Below, piece after piece: positions 22,487 to 34,545 of a stretch of DNA of 64,000 nt. The stretch's first letter is position 1. Every line of letters starts with the position of its first letter. The stretch is from Labia minor (lineage: Eukaryota; Arthropoda; Insecta; Dermaptera; Spongiphoridae), in the NCBI GenBank assembly GCA_963082975.1, contig OY720345.1, positions 77,903,034 to 77,967,033 on the forward strand, read 5' to 3'. The notes under the pieces are model-generated. The model was not told the DNA's origin, made no database searches, and was given only the letters and a program-made list of their open reading frames with translations. Made by a program: the position numbers and the translations under genes.

Positions 22487-23324
22487 CTAGGTCTGTTGAA
22501 AAGAAAAGGTGAATTTTGAATTTTCGAGGACTGATTATCGAAATTTTTTTTTGTTATGCTGGTACACATATGTTTTTCATATGTTGACATTATCAGCCAT
22601 TTTGGATTAGTAGTTTGTTTTTGACAACTGAAAAAGTTAGTCACGTGTTCTTCGATTTTTTACTTAAAAAAATAGATCAAAGAATCTGTATTAAATTGTG
22701 CGTTAAAAATGGAATAAAGGGCTCCAACGCGCTTAAAATGTTCACTGAAGCATTCGGCGAGTCTACTTTGTCTCAAAAAAATGTTTATAAGTGGTATTAA
22801 ATGTGAAGGTTTTGCTAAATGTTTTCTTCGATTACAATCACGTGGTGCATCATGATTTCTTGCCAACAGGTCGTACTGTTAATAATGAATACTACAAAGG
22901 AAGTTATGCAACGATTGCGTACGGCTCAAACGATTGTGGAAAAACAAATCATGGATTCTGCACCACGATAATGCACCAACCCACACATCTTGCTTGTACG
23001 TAATTTTTTAGCCAAAAACAACACCGTAATCATGCCTCAACCACCATATTCACCAGATTTGGCTCTCTGTGACTTTTTCCTATTCCAAAAACTGAAGAGA
23101 CCAATGAAAGGAAAGCGTTTTGCCACAATTGATGAGATAAAATCGGAATCGAAGAACAAGCTGATGGGCATACCGAAAAGCGCATTTCAGAAGTGCTTCG
23201 ATGATTGGAAGAAGCGCTGGCATAAGTGCATTATATCTGAGGGGAATTACTTTGAAGGGAACAAAATGAATATTGATGAATAAATAAATACTCAAAATTC
23301 ACCTTTTCTTTTGAACAGACCTCG
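22487..23324 (+). mobile_element. Mariner element, lineage 2, copy 1
   Basis: Inverted ends CTAGGTCTGTTGAAAAGAAA and the inverse of CGAGGTCTGTTCAAAAGAAA. The left flank is TA; the right flank reads CA, probably a mutated TA. It carries a deleted, frameshifted transposase. It is the empty-site relative of 58244-59766. Confidence 0.9.
22615..23283 (+). pseudogene. Broken mariner transposase (lineage 2, copy 1)
   Basis: N-terminal helix-turn-helix frame 22615-22800 (QRICIKLCVKNG, ending YKWY). A deletion then removes the linker and the first catalytic Asp region. The second part (VLLNVFFDYNHVVHH, 22791-23003) is frameshifted at the HDNAPAH position. The last part (22990-23283) has PYSPDLALCDFFLF with the third catalytic Asp, and a normal C-terminus ending NIDE. 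Inactive. Confidence 0.88.
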
Positions 23325-24395
23325 CATACAAAAATATTGATTAGAGGCGTAGTCATTAATTGTGACAAGACCATTATTCTTTTTACAGTATGATCATATA
23401 TTGAAGTTTAATTTTCAAGTGATTTATCTAATATACAGATCCCATCGTTCTATTATATTTAGTATTGATCATGAGGCTTATAATAATCCACTGCTGGCTT
23501 ATGAAGGGAACAGTGAGATAGGAACAAATTCATGTGGTTTCATTAAATTGCTAATAAATAATATTTTTTTTAATAATAATAATAATAATAACACAATAGC
23601 TAGCGATCCTTTTCCTTAAGGGATTTTCTCATGAACCACATCCTATCGGGTATTTAAATATAAAACCATCAACTATTTAATTCTTAATATATACAATAAT
23701 AAATTGTGAAAATAAAACAAGAAAATACCTATACCTATACCTGCAAACAATTTATTAAGTTGATAGATAATGAATTTACAAGATTTGTTATAATTCTCAT
23801 AGTTGACCAATTTTTAAGAATAAAAAATTACTCTACAAAGGGTTAAGCTTGATTTATTATACCATAATTTAACTTTTGATATATTAAACCCCTCTGTCCT
23901 CCATTCTCTCTATCTACCTATTAATTTAATCTGTATTCAATATTAATAATTTTATTTAATCATTTATTGAGATTTTATATAATTTGTTAACATTATAAAT
24001 ATTAGATTACTATTAAAATTAGAATTAACTGAATGTGTCAATATCGGGGGTAAGTTAATAAAGATCCGCCCTATGAGCCAAAGCGGATTCGTAGAAACGC
24101 CATTTAATAAATTTCAGTTTCGTTATTTTTTAATTCTAATTTGTTTCCCAAAACTGTAAAAAGTTTGTTTTTAGATCTGAAAAATAAATATTTTGAGTAG
24201 AGTTGATTCGATATAGTATTCGGTATTTGGTACCTTTATAAATTTAAGTTAAAAAATTTTAAGTGAATTAGTATATCTATTTTGTTTCAATAATAAAATT
24301 TTACCAAACAAAAACTTAAAAATTGAGGATAATAATTTAAAATTGCAATTTTTATCTTTTTAACTCTATTTAATAATATCTTTATTAATAGAATA
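23325..24395. other. AT-rich spacer
   Basis: A (TAA)n tract at 23570-23590; otherwise nothing recognised. Confidence 0.5.
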
Positions 24396-24840
24396 TTAGG
24401 TTGATCGGAAAGTAATTTCGTTATTTTCTGTCAGAGGATCTAATTATATTTTTTCGAACACAACTTCACACTTAAACCGCATAATCATTAAATGTCTGGA
24501 GAGCTGAGGGTGAAAAAGTTCAATCGAATCTACGCAATAGTTTTATGGTTGGTGCTCTTTTAAATAGGAGATCAATAAGCAGCATTTTCGACATATTTTA
24601 CTTTTTTCCTATAGAAAAGGTAAAAATGTTGTTCAAGCCAGAAAGATAACAGATGTATATGGAGAAGATGTTTTGACAATACGTCGGTGCCAGAGCTGGT
24701 TTGTAAAATTTAGACCCGGTAATTTTGATGTCGAAGATGCACCACATACTGGAAGGCCGGTTGAAGCTGATAAAGACACGATAAAGGCATTCGTTGATTT
24801 TTTGGACTGTAGAACCTTTACTTCAAATGAAAAGGTTAAA
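24396..24840 (+). mobile_element. Mariner lineage 3, 5' fragment
   Basis: It begins TTAGGTTGATCGGAAAGTAA after a TA at 24394-24395, a start like those of mellifera-type mariners. Only the first ~445 bp is recognised; no matching right terminus was found. Confidence 0.75.
24595..24830 (+). pseudogene. Mariner transposase N-terminal fragment (lineage 3)
   Basis: It encodes the DNA-binding half: a KGKNVVQARK segment, CQSWFVKFRPGNFDVEDAPH and GRPVEADKD, then homology ends near residue FVDFLD. Catalytic Asp regions are absent. Later codons of the open frame to 24939 are unrelated. Confidence 0.82.
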
Positions 24841-25410
24841 AAAAATCTTCTGTATTCATTTTTTTTGCCGGCAAATATTTATATTCATTATCATTTCAGT
24901 TTTCCAAAAAACATCCTTTCAGAAAAATTTAATAAATAATATAATCGTAATTATTATCCGAAATTTGTTTAATTTTAAATTCATTAAGGAAATTATTTTC
25001 CTTAATGAATTTATTGATTGTTTAGGATTTATTTTTTATTGTTTTAATCTTTAAAATTATGTATATAATATAACGATAGAGAGAAGATTTATAAAATAAA
25101 AGAGAGAAATAAAAAAAAAGAAAGAGTTTCTAAAATGATGATAAAAAAAAATGATGGAATATAGATTGACTAATTAAAGAACCAATTTTTAACGTAATTA
25201 AGAGGCTTAAAGATTTATTAAAAAATTGATCCAATTATTTAGTCTTGTAGTTCAAAAATCATCTAATTTTAGAACAAGAGAGGATTAAAAATAGAAATCA
25301 AACGAAGCGATGATGTTAAAAGGAATTAATAATCTTTTTCTTTCATAATAATTAACAAAATAATAAAGAAAAAAAAAACATTATTAAAAAGAAAATTATA
25401 TATACCTTTA
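24841..25410. other. AT-rich spacer
   Basis: Includes an inverted repeat CATTAAGGAAATTATTTTCC at 24980-25010. No gene seen. Confidence 0.45.
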
Positions 25411-25891
25411 AAAAAAACTCAATAAGTCCGTGACTTTTTGTCTGAAACACAGGTTTTTGGCGAAAAAAATTATTTTATTTTTCAACGTGGTCTCCTTTGA
25501 ACTTTATACACTTTTTCCAACATTCTTTCAAAAAATAAGATTTGTCAAAATAGATTATTTGTAAGATGATTTCATTGTTGGAGTCAAATCTCTTTCTGCC
25601 GAGCCATTTCTTCAGGTTTGGAAACAAGAAATAGTCACTCGGGGCTAAATCCGGAGAATAGTGCGGATGAGGGAGCAATTCGTATACCAATTCATCGATT
25701 TTCATGGAAATTCAGTTTTTTCGCAAATCACGACGTAGGCTGTTATTATTGGATGTCAAACAAAAACTAAAAGACCACGTTCAAATTTTGCCAGAAGTCA
25801 GCTGATAGTTGCCATCTGACGTGTGCAGTGTTGCCATTTCATTTAAGAGACAGAAAATTCAAAAAGTCACGGATTTATTGACCTACCCTCG
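25411..25891 (-). mobile_element. Mariner lineage 4, internally deleted
   Basis: 481 bp. Its inverted ends share TCAATAA(G/A)TCCGTGACTT plus TTTG. The right end extends to CCTACCCTCG next to TA; the left tip is decayed. It retains the transposase C-terminus and the 5' leader only. Confidence 0.82.
25475..25705 (-). pseudogene. Mariner transposase C-terminal fragment (lineage 4)
   Basis: 76 codons with LVYELLPHPHYSPDLAPSDY, FLFPNLKKWL and the C-terminus KKCIKFKGDHVEK. The third catalytic Asp (PSDYFLF) is kept, but the rest of the catalytic domain is gone. Confidence 0.87.
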
Positions 25892-27154
25892 TAGATAGTC
25901 AATATCATAGTTCAACTTTAATTATTAAAAAACAGAAATTTAATTTAAAAATAATGAAAAGATTTGTTCCATTTTAAGTAATACTTTTTCCTTAATATTT
26001 TATTATTATTATTTGTTGTTTATTTTTCGTTTCTAACAATTTCATAGTAAAACGTAATTTCATTTAATTAAGACTGAATGTTTGTAGACTGGAACATAGA
26101 TATATTTTTTTCTTTTAATAAAAGCTAAGCAATAAGATCTCGAACATCATATAAAGCACCTCTTGATATTTTTGCTCGTTTCGGTTGTATGCACATTCTA
26201 TCCATCCATCCATCCTCCTATCCACTTATCTTAGGGAGACACACTTGAACGAACGAACGAGGATTTTTTTCTAAAGTATACCTTCAACAAATTGAAAGAG
26301 ACAACCTATATAAGCATCCACGCATAAGAAGTACGGACAGATGAGAGACAAACGATTCGTTTTTGTCAACCAATATAAGCCCTTTGGAGCTGAGTTGTCA
26401 AAAATACGTTTTTTAAATCATTTTATTTTATTTTATTTTTTATTATTCCAGAAAAAAAAAATGAAGAGAATTTCTATTTCGACGTCAGAGGGAAACGATA
26501 AAAATCGAACAAAATGAAGCTTTATTAAAAAAAAAAAAAATAAAATAAATAAAAAAATAAAATAAAATAAGTGATGATATCAACTACTCATATTTCAAAA
26601 AAATTATATATCAAATTTTAATCTAATTTTGAAATTAAATACCATAAATGATTTGAAAAAATCTAATATATTTTTATTAGAGACCTATGTGATAGTAATA
26701 CTTATTGTTTTCACATAGTTTACTTACTGTTTTTCACCACAATCATAATATAAAATATGTAAGTATTTCAATTGATTTTTTATAAAAAGTAGAACATAAA
26801 AATAAAATATTCTTCTTTTTTTTACAGATTAAAAAGAGTAAACTAACTAATCGAAAAATAACCTGTATAAAAAATTAAAATTCACTCGTTCTTGGGATGT
26901 AAACTTAAAATTTAATCATTCGTAGGATTCAAATTAAGAATTTATATGATTGTCTAAAAAAAGAAAAAAAAAAAAAATAGGGGACGTAGTTTCTATAAAT
27001 ACTCCTTGACAACTTTTAATTTGATTATATATCCTAATATTATAAGTATTATTTTAAAATAATAAATTTATTAAAATAATTAAAAATCAAGTTAATAAAT
27101 ATAATAAATATTTTAATTGATTAAAATGAATTTATAGTACAAAAGTAGTTTTCG
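25892..27154. other. AT-rich spacer
   Basis: A (CATC)n tract at about 26200-26215 and (GAAC)n near 26250. No gene recognised. Confidence 0.45.
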
Positions 27155-27275
27155 TATATTTGTATAATATACGAGTACTAACTTATTTGTATGAAAGTTC
27201 ATGTGCTAAATGCTAAATGCTAAATACATAATACATAGTAAACTTCAATTAACTGATTATGAGTTAAGCAACATT
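27155..27275 (+). repeat. Dispersed repeat R6, copy 2
   Basis: A near match of 16340-16460, including the tandem CTAAATG. Followed by a TA microsatellite at 27283-27302. Confidence 0.65.
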
Positions 27276-28592
27276 TCTACCTTATATATATATATATATA
27301 ATATTTAATAACTATGCAACCTGTATAAGAGTATTTCAGCAAAATGTACAGATCTGTCTGCAAGAGTATTGCATTTAATAATAATAATAATAATAAGAGT
27401 AGTAGTAGTAATAGTAGTAGTAATATGCTTTGTTTTAGTACTTTATCAGTTTATTAGTTGGAATAAAATATTTATACAAAATTTAATGAAACTTTACAAC
27501 TATTTTATCTAAAATAACGAAAGATTATTCATGTCTGAAAGAAATCGTAAAGTCCTTGTGAGAAATGTCTTTGATCACACCAGCGATTTAGGTGAAATGG
27601 TGATGAGATTATTTATCGATTGAACAAACATGAGCCTAGAATTGATGGATTCTTTCTTATCGGCTTTACTAAATCATTTAAAAAAGATTTTTACTTTTCT
27701 TTCTTAATACACCTATAATATAAATCCTAATTTTCTTCTACTAATAAGCCCAATTGAGTGTTATCGAATATTGAGATTAAATGAAAATTGGCAAAAGAAA
27801 TGAACAATCGACACAATTCAGCAAATCCAAATTACTGGGATTCATCTCATATGGGCCTATCAATTGAAACCAGATTACCATCCAAGATTTTAAATTGTAT
27901 TAGAATTATTTTCAAAATAGAATATAAATTGATGGTAGGATCCAATTTGTAATTATGATGATTATATTTTTTCTTAATAAAATTAGAATAATATTAAAAT
28001 TATTTATTATTTAATAATAAATCACAAATTAGATTCTTGTTCGTAGATTGTAAGATAAGATGCCAGCAAGATTTGCATTCGCCGTTCCATCTTAATTTAC
28101 TTTAGAACATTCTCTTGCAGCCCTAACACCTCCCAATCATTATTCTCTTCTTATACCTAAATCTAATTTTCATCCAGAACCAATTTCTTTTGCCTAATTT
28201 AAATTCTAAGGCGTTCGTATTAAGCCGATTTTTCTTTCTTCAGATTATTTTCGCGTCTTACATCTTAAAAGCAAAATATATTTTTTTCCATTCACTATAT
28301 CTGACGAGGTTTTAGAGAAAGTAAAATAATTAATGATATCTTCAAATTCAAATTTAATGAAATATATCACACACAAGTTTTGAATTCTTTAATATAAATA
28401 TGATCCTAAAACCAACTAATATTTATTAATTATTAATAATGTATGATATGTAAGAAAATTTAAAAAAATAAAAAAAAAAATTAAATATATATTCTTTTTT
28501 TTACTATATAAATATTATTGATTTAGTTTGTTTGATTAATTAAACTAAAATTTAATTTATATAGAACAATTGATAAAACAAATGAAAATAAG
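27276..28592. other. AT-rich spacer with TAA/TAG microsatellite
   Basis: A (TAA)n(TAG)n tract at about 27378-27425. Nothing else recognised. Confidence 0.45.
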
Positions 28593-28755
28593 CTGGAGTG
28601 TCTCCACTCGACTATCTCGCAATTTAAATTGGATTAAATAACATAATATATTATATTTATATTAAAAATTTAATTAATTATAAAATATAAATTAAAATTA
28701 ATAAATAATATTTATTATACCAGCGCAACATGTTTGGCCAACTCTTTGTTGATGG
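28593..28755 (+). mobile_element. Family 1 element, copy D (5' fragment)
   Basis: Only the first 163 bp, with intact 5' hairpin and subterminal motif. It stops at GTTGATGG and the flanking sequence is unrelated. Confidence 0.8.
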
Positions 28756-29587
28756 ATATTTGTAATGAATTAATTAATATATTCCAAAGATGATGATGAG
28801 AGCATTAAAAAATGAAAAATGAAATCAATGATCAAAAAGTAGATAACGTTTAGTTGGAAAAATCAAATAATTTAATCCAAAAAAAAAACAATTAATTCAA
28901 ATATTCATTTTAATAGAAAGTGTAGATAGAAAACAAAGAAATAATTAAATTAATTTCTAATTAAAGAGAATGAATAAAATACTTAATACTTATTAATGAA
29001 TGAATTACCTGGCAAGGTGGACGCGGACACACAGCTCAACCGATATTTGACTTATCACATTCACTTTGCAATGGAAACTAAAAGATTTTATTAAAATATA
29101 AATATTAAAATAAATAAAAAAATTCTAATCGTATTTTTTTATTTATATTCTGTTTTTCCATGAAATTTGAATGAGTGGCTTATCACACGATTAGAAAAAC
29201 AATAATATTATCTATATTATAATAATAATTTATTATATTTATTAAAAAAATAATTTAAAAAAGAATATTGACTGATAATTATTTACTAAGAATCAGATAT
29301 TTATTAAATAAAATAAATAAATTATAAAATATATTATATATATAATATATATTAATATAAATAATTTATTAAATAAAATTTTATTTTTGATGAATCTAAA
29401 TATACGATATATATATTTCTAATGATATTATCACAAAAATAGAAATGTAAAGAAAACTTGATTGATATACGCAATTTGTTCTTTTAAATTTTAAAACAAA
29501 AAAATAAAAAAACGACTCTAAAGGTTATTTCTATTTACTTAATTTATACTAAAATGTGAGTATAAGTAAATAATAGTTTTAAATAAG
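28756..29587. other. AT-rich spacer
   Basis: No gene or named repeat seen. Confidence 0.45.
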
Positions 29588-30175
29588 CTGGAGTGTCTCC
29601 ACTCGACTATCTTGCAATTTGAATTGGATTAAATAACATATATTATATTTAAATTAAATTTAATTAATTATAAATTATAAATAATAAATATTAAAGCAGC
29701 GCATGTTTGGTTTTTTATTGATGGCACCATGGCACGTGTTGGCGCGTGAGATTTGCAGTGTTAAAAAATTAATTCTGGTACTTTCAGCGATTCAATCAAG
29801 CTGAAATTCTATATATAGCAGTTTTATACAATTATTAATCATGTGAAAAATTATCAAACATATATCTTTATTTTTACGGTCACTTTAGAGGAAAAAAAAT
29901 CAAAACGTTGTAGGTAATGACCCTCTTCCGGTTGAGCTACATTTCTCAAAAGTTGATAGAAAACTATGAATTTTGAATAATGTCCATGTACCAAATTTCA
30001 TCATTCTAGCTCAAACTGTTTTTGCGTAATCTTGCCTACATACATACACACACACACACAGACATTTTTCTCAACCTTAGTGAAAATGATTCAGGAACCT
30101 TCAAAACGTATAAAAACATCAAAATCTCAACATCGAAAATTTTCCTGATCGCAATACTATCTCTTACGAGATAGT
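29588..30175 (+). mobile_element. Family 1 element, copy E
   Basis: Full length. The 3' hairpin is ACTATCTC-TTAC-GAGATAGT: the loop differs from copy A while the stem is unchanged. CACGTG, the TATA-like box and a CA tract are present. Confidence 0.85.
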
Positions 30176-30462
30176 AAAAATTAGGAAAGCATATATAATA
30201 AATAGATATATATATATATATATAATAGATATAATGAATATATAAATTGATAATGAGTATAAAATTATTGTTTGTTTAGATTTAAATTCCCAAGAAATAA
30301 TTGAATTGAGGTCAATATTGTTTTAACTAAAAATATTACTTTATAAAATACTTCTAAATTTAACATGTGTAGGTGTACAAATAAACAAATATAATTTATA
30401 AAATACATTCTGGGTAAATACTTACAAATAATATATGTACTAATGTACTATATACTATAGAT
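30176..30462. other. AT-rich spacer
   Basis: A TA microsatellite near 30202-30225. It ends with the hAT target duplication. Confidence 0.5.
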
Positions 30463-30654
30463 AAGTGATTCCCAACCTGGGCGATATCGCCCCTAGGGGG
30501 GATCGACATCTTAAAGGGGGCGGTTATTTGACTATACGATAGTATTTTTGGGGAGCGAAATCATTTTCAACTCTAATAAAAGGTCAGATGCTTTTGCGAA
30601 CAGGCTTTTTAAACATTTCCTTTTTTTTTCAATATGGTTCTAAAAAATAAATAA

Positions 30655-30975
30655 GTTGACCTGTGGCCAGGTCCGAACCGACCGACGGTTTGAAGTAAAT
30701 TAATTTCCAGCTACAGAAACAATTTCAAATAATTTTCATATATCTATTAATGTAATAAAAAACAGATATGGATACACAAATAATAAATATAAACATTTTT
30801 AATTTTATTTTATTTATAATATATATGCAAGACCAGGCTGTGACGTCATGAATGGCTGGATGACGTCATATAATTTTAAATCAAGAAAAAACTAATAAAT
30901 ATGATTTTCCTCGAGGATAAAACCAATACAAAGTGCATGATTCGTGGTGATATATAAAAAAATCTCATGTGAAAT
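30655..30975 (+). mobile_element. Family 2 element, 5' half only
   Basis: 5' hairpin, subterminal motif and CRE pair (30841/30861) are present. It breaks off at ATCTCATGTGAAATTT before the microsatellite half. Confidence 0.8.
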
Positions 30976-31369
30976 TTTGAAATAATTAATTTGATTTGAA
31001 TTCTTGTAAATGTTTGAAGAATAATTAAATTAATATGTTAGACATGGTATGGTCATATGGTCATGTATAAATTTTGTTTTTCAATAATTTTAAAAATAAT
31101 CAGCAATGTATTAGTAGCATGTTCCAATCCATGGATCTAGAATTTCTCTTTCTAGAGTCTGATATTTGAAAATACTTGAAAATGAGAAGCTACTCAAAAT
31201 AAAAAATACTGGACATCGTTCAAGAGAATCAAGAGATAAAGGTTATTATGATCCGTTATACTCATCATAAAACATATATTATTTATCTTCTTATTTATTT
31301 TACATATTTATAAAGAAATATTTCAAAAATACTTGTGCATTAAATTATCAATTATAATAAAAATAATAA
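30976..31369. other. AT-rich spacer within the hAT element
   Basis: It lies between the two family 2 copies. No feature recognised. Confidence 0.4.
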
Positions 31370-31973
31370 GTTAACTTGTGGCCATGTCCGAACCGACCGA
31401 CGGTTTGAAGTAAATTAATTTCAAATAATTTAAATATATCTATTAATGTAATAAAATACAGATATGGATATAACATAAATATTTTTAATTTTATTTTATT
31501 TATAATATATATGTAAGACCAGGTTGTGACGTCATGAATGGTTGGATGACGTCATATAATTTTAAATTGACAAAAAACTAATAAATATGATTTTTCTCGA
31601 GGATAAAACCAATACAAAGTGAATGATTCGTGGAGATATGTAAAAAATCTCTTCATGTGAAATTTGGTGTGAAAATAACCCTTTCCTTCCTATGTCGATC
31701 GCTAATACTACCACTTCCGGTTTCCGGATTTGCACCAAAAGTTGATCAATTCATCCCACTGATGCATTAAGTAAATATACCAAATTACATCAAAATCGGT
31801 TGAGCCGTTCAGGCTGTACACATCTATACGGACGGACAGACATCATGCTAAAAATACTTTTTTCTGTTAAGAAAATGCATGATTCGTGGAGATATGTACC
31901 TAAAAATATCCATAGGTGAAATTTGGTGTGAAAACAATACCTCCCTTACTATCGTCGGTCGGTAAAAAAGGTA
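31370..31973 (+). mobile_element. Family 2 element, subfamily a
   Basis: Full length, with slightly altered 5' hairpin AACTTG-TGGC-CATGTC, the CRE pair at 31527/31547, a very short GGAC tract and the 3' end CGTCGGTCGGT. Confidence 0.82.
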
Positions 31974-32082
31974 AGATGCCTTTGAATTTTTATCTGTTAA
32001 AATTTATAGGGGGACGAATTATGAAACCGGCCTTACGAAGTGGGTGTTTGGTCCAAAAAAGTTGGGAACCACTACTATATAT

Positions 32083-33414
32083 TAATAGATTTTAAAATAC
32101 AAGTATTAATTATGAATTAATTTTAATTATTTTAATTATTGGAAGAAAAAAAAATGAAATAAAAAAAAAATAAATGAATAATCTTTTAGCATTAATTCAA
32201 TTTTTTATAACTTTTTGAGAAATTATATGTAGGATTATGTATATCTCTTATTAATATTTATATTCTTAATAATTATAAATATACTCTTTAAAATTATTAT
32301 TATTTAAAAAAAAAATTATTAATTTAATTTAAAATAAAATTTTTCTCAATTTTTAAAAATAAACTTAAAGAAAAAACTTTCGTGACATTCAATCTCACTA
32401 TATATAAACATAAATAGGATTATAAATACAGCTCTACTCTTTTCGTGATTCAAATATTCATTCTTTTTATTAATACCATATAACATTAAGAGCGATGACC
32501 GAGTAACACCTCCCAAAAATAAAAATATACTCCTATTTATTTAAATATTTAAAAGTATATCATAACTTTTGGTCTAGGTAAGTAATCAATGTGAATTCTA
32601 TGAATATTAGTTACTAAAATTAATAACAATATTTTTCATTTATTTAATATAAATAATCTTTTATACTAAAAGCATTATAATTATATTAAATTCTATCTAT
32701 CTATATCTATGTTAGTTCAAAGCAAATTAAAATAAAATAAGTAATTATTAAGTGTGGTAAGGGATGATTCATTTATAATATAATAATAATTATAATATAT
32801 TCCGAAAATAGGATGATGATTATATGATAAATTGATATTTCTAAATGCAAATCGAGAAGCTGGAAATTTTGTACTAATTTATTTCATTATATTAATAATA
32901 TTAATACTGATTAAAGTGATTAGGGTTAATAATAATATAATATATAACATTATACTCCAATCTCATTATTCAAATTCTTCTTTGTAGATGGAATTCGAAT
33001 AATAATCAATATATTAAGCCATTATTATACAGTTGATTGCTTTCGAATCCAGTAGGTTGTCCAAGGTACATGAGTGAGCTTGCTCTGCAATTTTACAAAT
33101 GATTGAGCAATCCTATATAATTTATAAAGGGGATTTTTAATTATACACTTGACGAATCAGAAACAATGTGACATTTAGTAATATAATACATCGACACAAA
33201 AATTCAGTACTTAACAACAAATTCTTCCAACTACAATTAAATATTAAAAAAAAACATTTCCATATAATTAATATTATTTGGTATAACAAAGATTTATAAG
33301 AGAGTGCAATTCTGTATTCCGAAAGATATAATTACCTTAAACAAATTAATATTTGTCATCGATAAAAATTATAGGAGTATAATAATACACTCTCCATTCC
33401 AAAAGAAACCGAAA
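32083..33414. other. AT-rich spacer
   Basis: No gene recognised. Confidence 0.45.
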
Positions 33415-33594
33415 CTCTGTGGCTCTACGGGGCTCGAAAGTTCTTGGCCGCAGCAACCACACTTCTCCAAGTATTCCTATTCTGAGCCATAACCCTCCTA
33501 TCTCTCTCACGTCCCTTCATACATTATCCTCCTACCGCGTCCTTGGTCTTCGAAGCGGGCGTTTTCCACTTGGACTCCCCACCAATATATTTAC
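33415..33594 (-). pseudogene. LINE 3' end fragment
   Basis: On the minus strand it carries the LINE tail: CGAAGACCAAGGACGCGG (RPRTR), GAGAGATAGGA, and GCGGCCAAGAACTTTCGAG then TAGAGCCACAGAG. The same tail is at 37125 and 54200. Reading frames are broken. Confidence 0.72.
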
Positions 33595-33723
33595 AAATGC
33601 ATTCCAAGCACACAAATATTGTATAATATTATTTAATATTCATTTTGCATTTTGGTAATTTAAAGTTAAAAAATAAAAGTAGAATCCTTTAGAATAATTA
33701 CAAATTATACAAAGATATTCGAC

Positions 33724-33873
33724 CAGTGATGTATTGATAAAATAAGAAGTAAGGGAACGCATAGTGGAGGAAAAAAAGTCCTATTTGTTTTCGATGTTGA
33801 GATTTTGATGTTTTTATACGTTTTGAAGGTTCCTGAATCATTTTCACTAAGGTTGAGAAAAATGTCTGTGTGT

Positions 33874-33913
<40 letters not shown>

Positions 33914-34537
33914 AGGCAAGATTACGCAAAAACGGTTTGAGCTAGAATGATGCAATTTGGTACATGAGCATTATTCAAAATTCATGGTTTTCTATCAACT
34001 TTTGAGAAATGTAGCTCAACCGGAAGAGGGTCATTACTTACAACGTTTTGATTTTTTTTCATCTAAAGTGACCGTAAAAATAAAGATATATGTTTGATAA
34101 TTTTTCACATGATTAATAATTGTATAAAACTGCTATATATAGAATTTCAGCTTGATTGAATCGCTGAAAGTACCAGAATTAATTTTTTAACACTGCAAAT
34201 CTCACGCGCCAACACGTACCATGGTGCCATCAATAAAAAACCAAACATGCGCTGGTTTAATATTTATTATTTATAATTTATAATTAATTAAATTTAATTT
34301 AAATATAATATATTATGTTATTTAATCCAATTCAAATTGCGAGATAGTCGAGTGGAGACACTCCAGCTTATTTTATATTCTTACTATACAAAATATTAAC
34401 GAAGACAAAAAAAGAAATTCTAACAGTAGATTTAAGTGGGAGTAGTCGGTACATGAAAAAGTACTGGAACGCGTTCCGGTTCTGAAAAAAGGTAAGGGAA
34501 CGTCGTTTTCCCCCGTTCCCCTCCCAATACACCACTG
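33724..34537. mobile_element. hAT-type MITE hosting a family 1 copy
   Basis: Inverted ends CAGTGATGTATTG and CAGTGGTGTATTGGGAGG, flanked by an 8 bp duplication TATTCGAC/TGTTCGAC (33716-33723, 34538-34545, one mismatch). Without the nested element it is about 235 bp. Confidence 0.85.
33788..34366 (-). mobile_element. Family 1 element, copy F, nested
   Basis: Minus strand. The right end has GAGATAGTCGAGTGGAGACA plus CTCCAG. The 3' terminal hairpin is missing at the left (begins TTCGATGTTGAG). A long (TG)n tract lies at 33866-33910. Confidence 0.83.
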
Positions 34538-34545
34538 TGTTCGAC

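Larger units (their letters stand above)
30463..32074. mobile_element. hAT-type element hosting family 2 copies
   Basis: Inverted ends AAGTGATTCCCAAC and TAGTGGTTCCCAAC, flanked by an 8 bp duplication CTATAGAT/CTATATAT (30455-30462, 32075-32082, one mismatch). The host element's own sequence is about 30463-30650 and 31974-32074. The interior holds a truncated and a complete family 2 copy. No transposase. Confidence 0.82.

Noticed and set aside
33698..33955. Two ORFs with TH repeats
   Set aside because: Frames across the (TG)n microsatellite of family 1 copy F.
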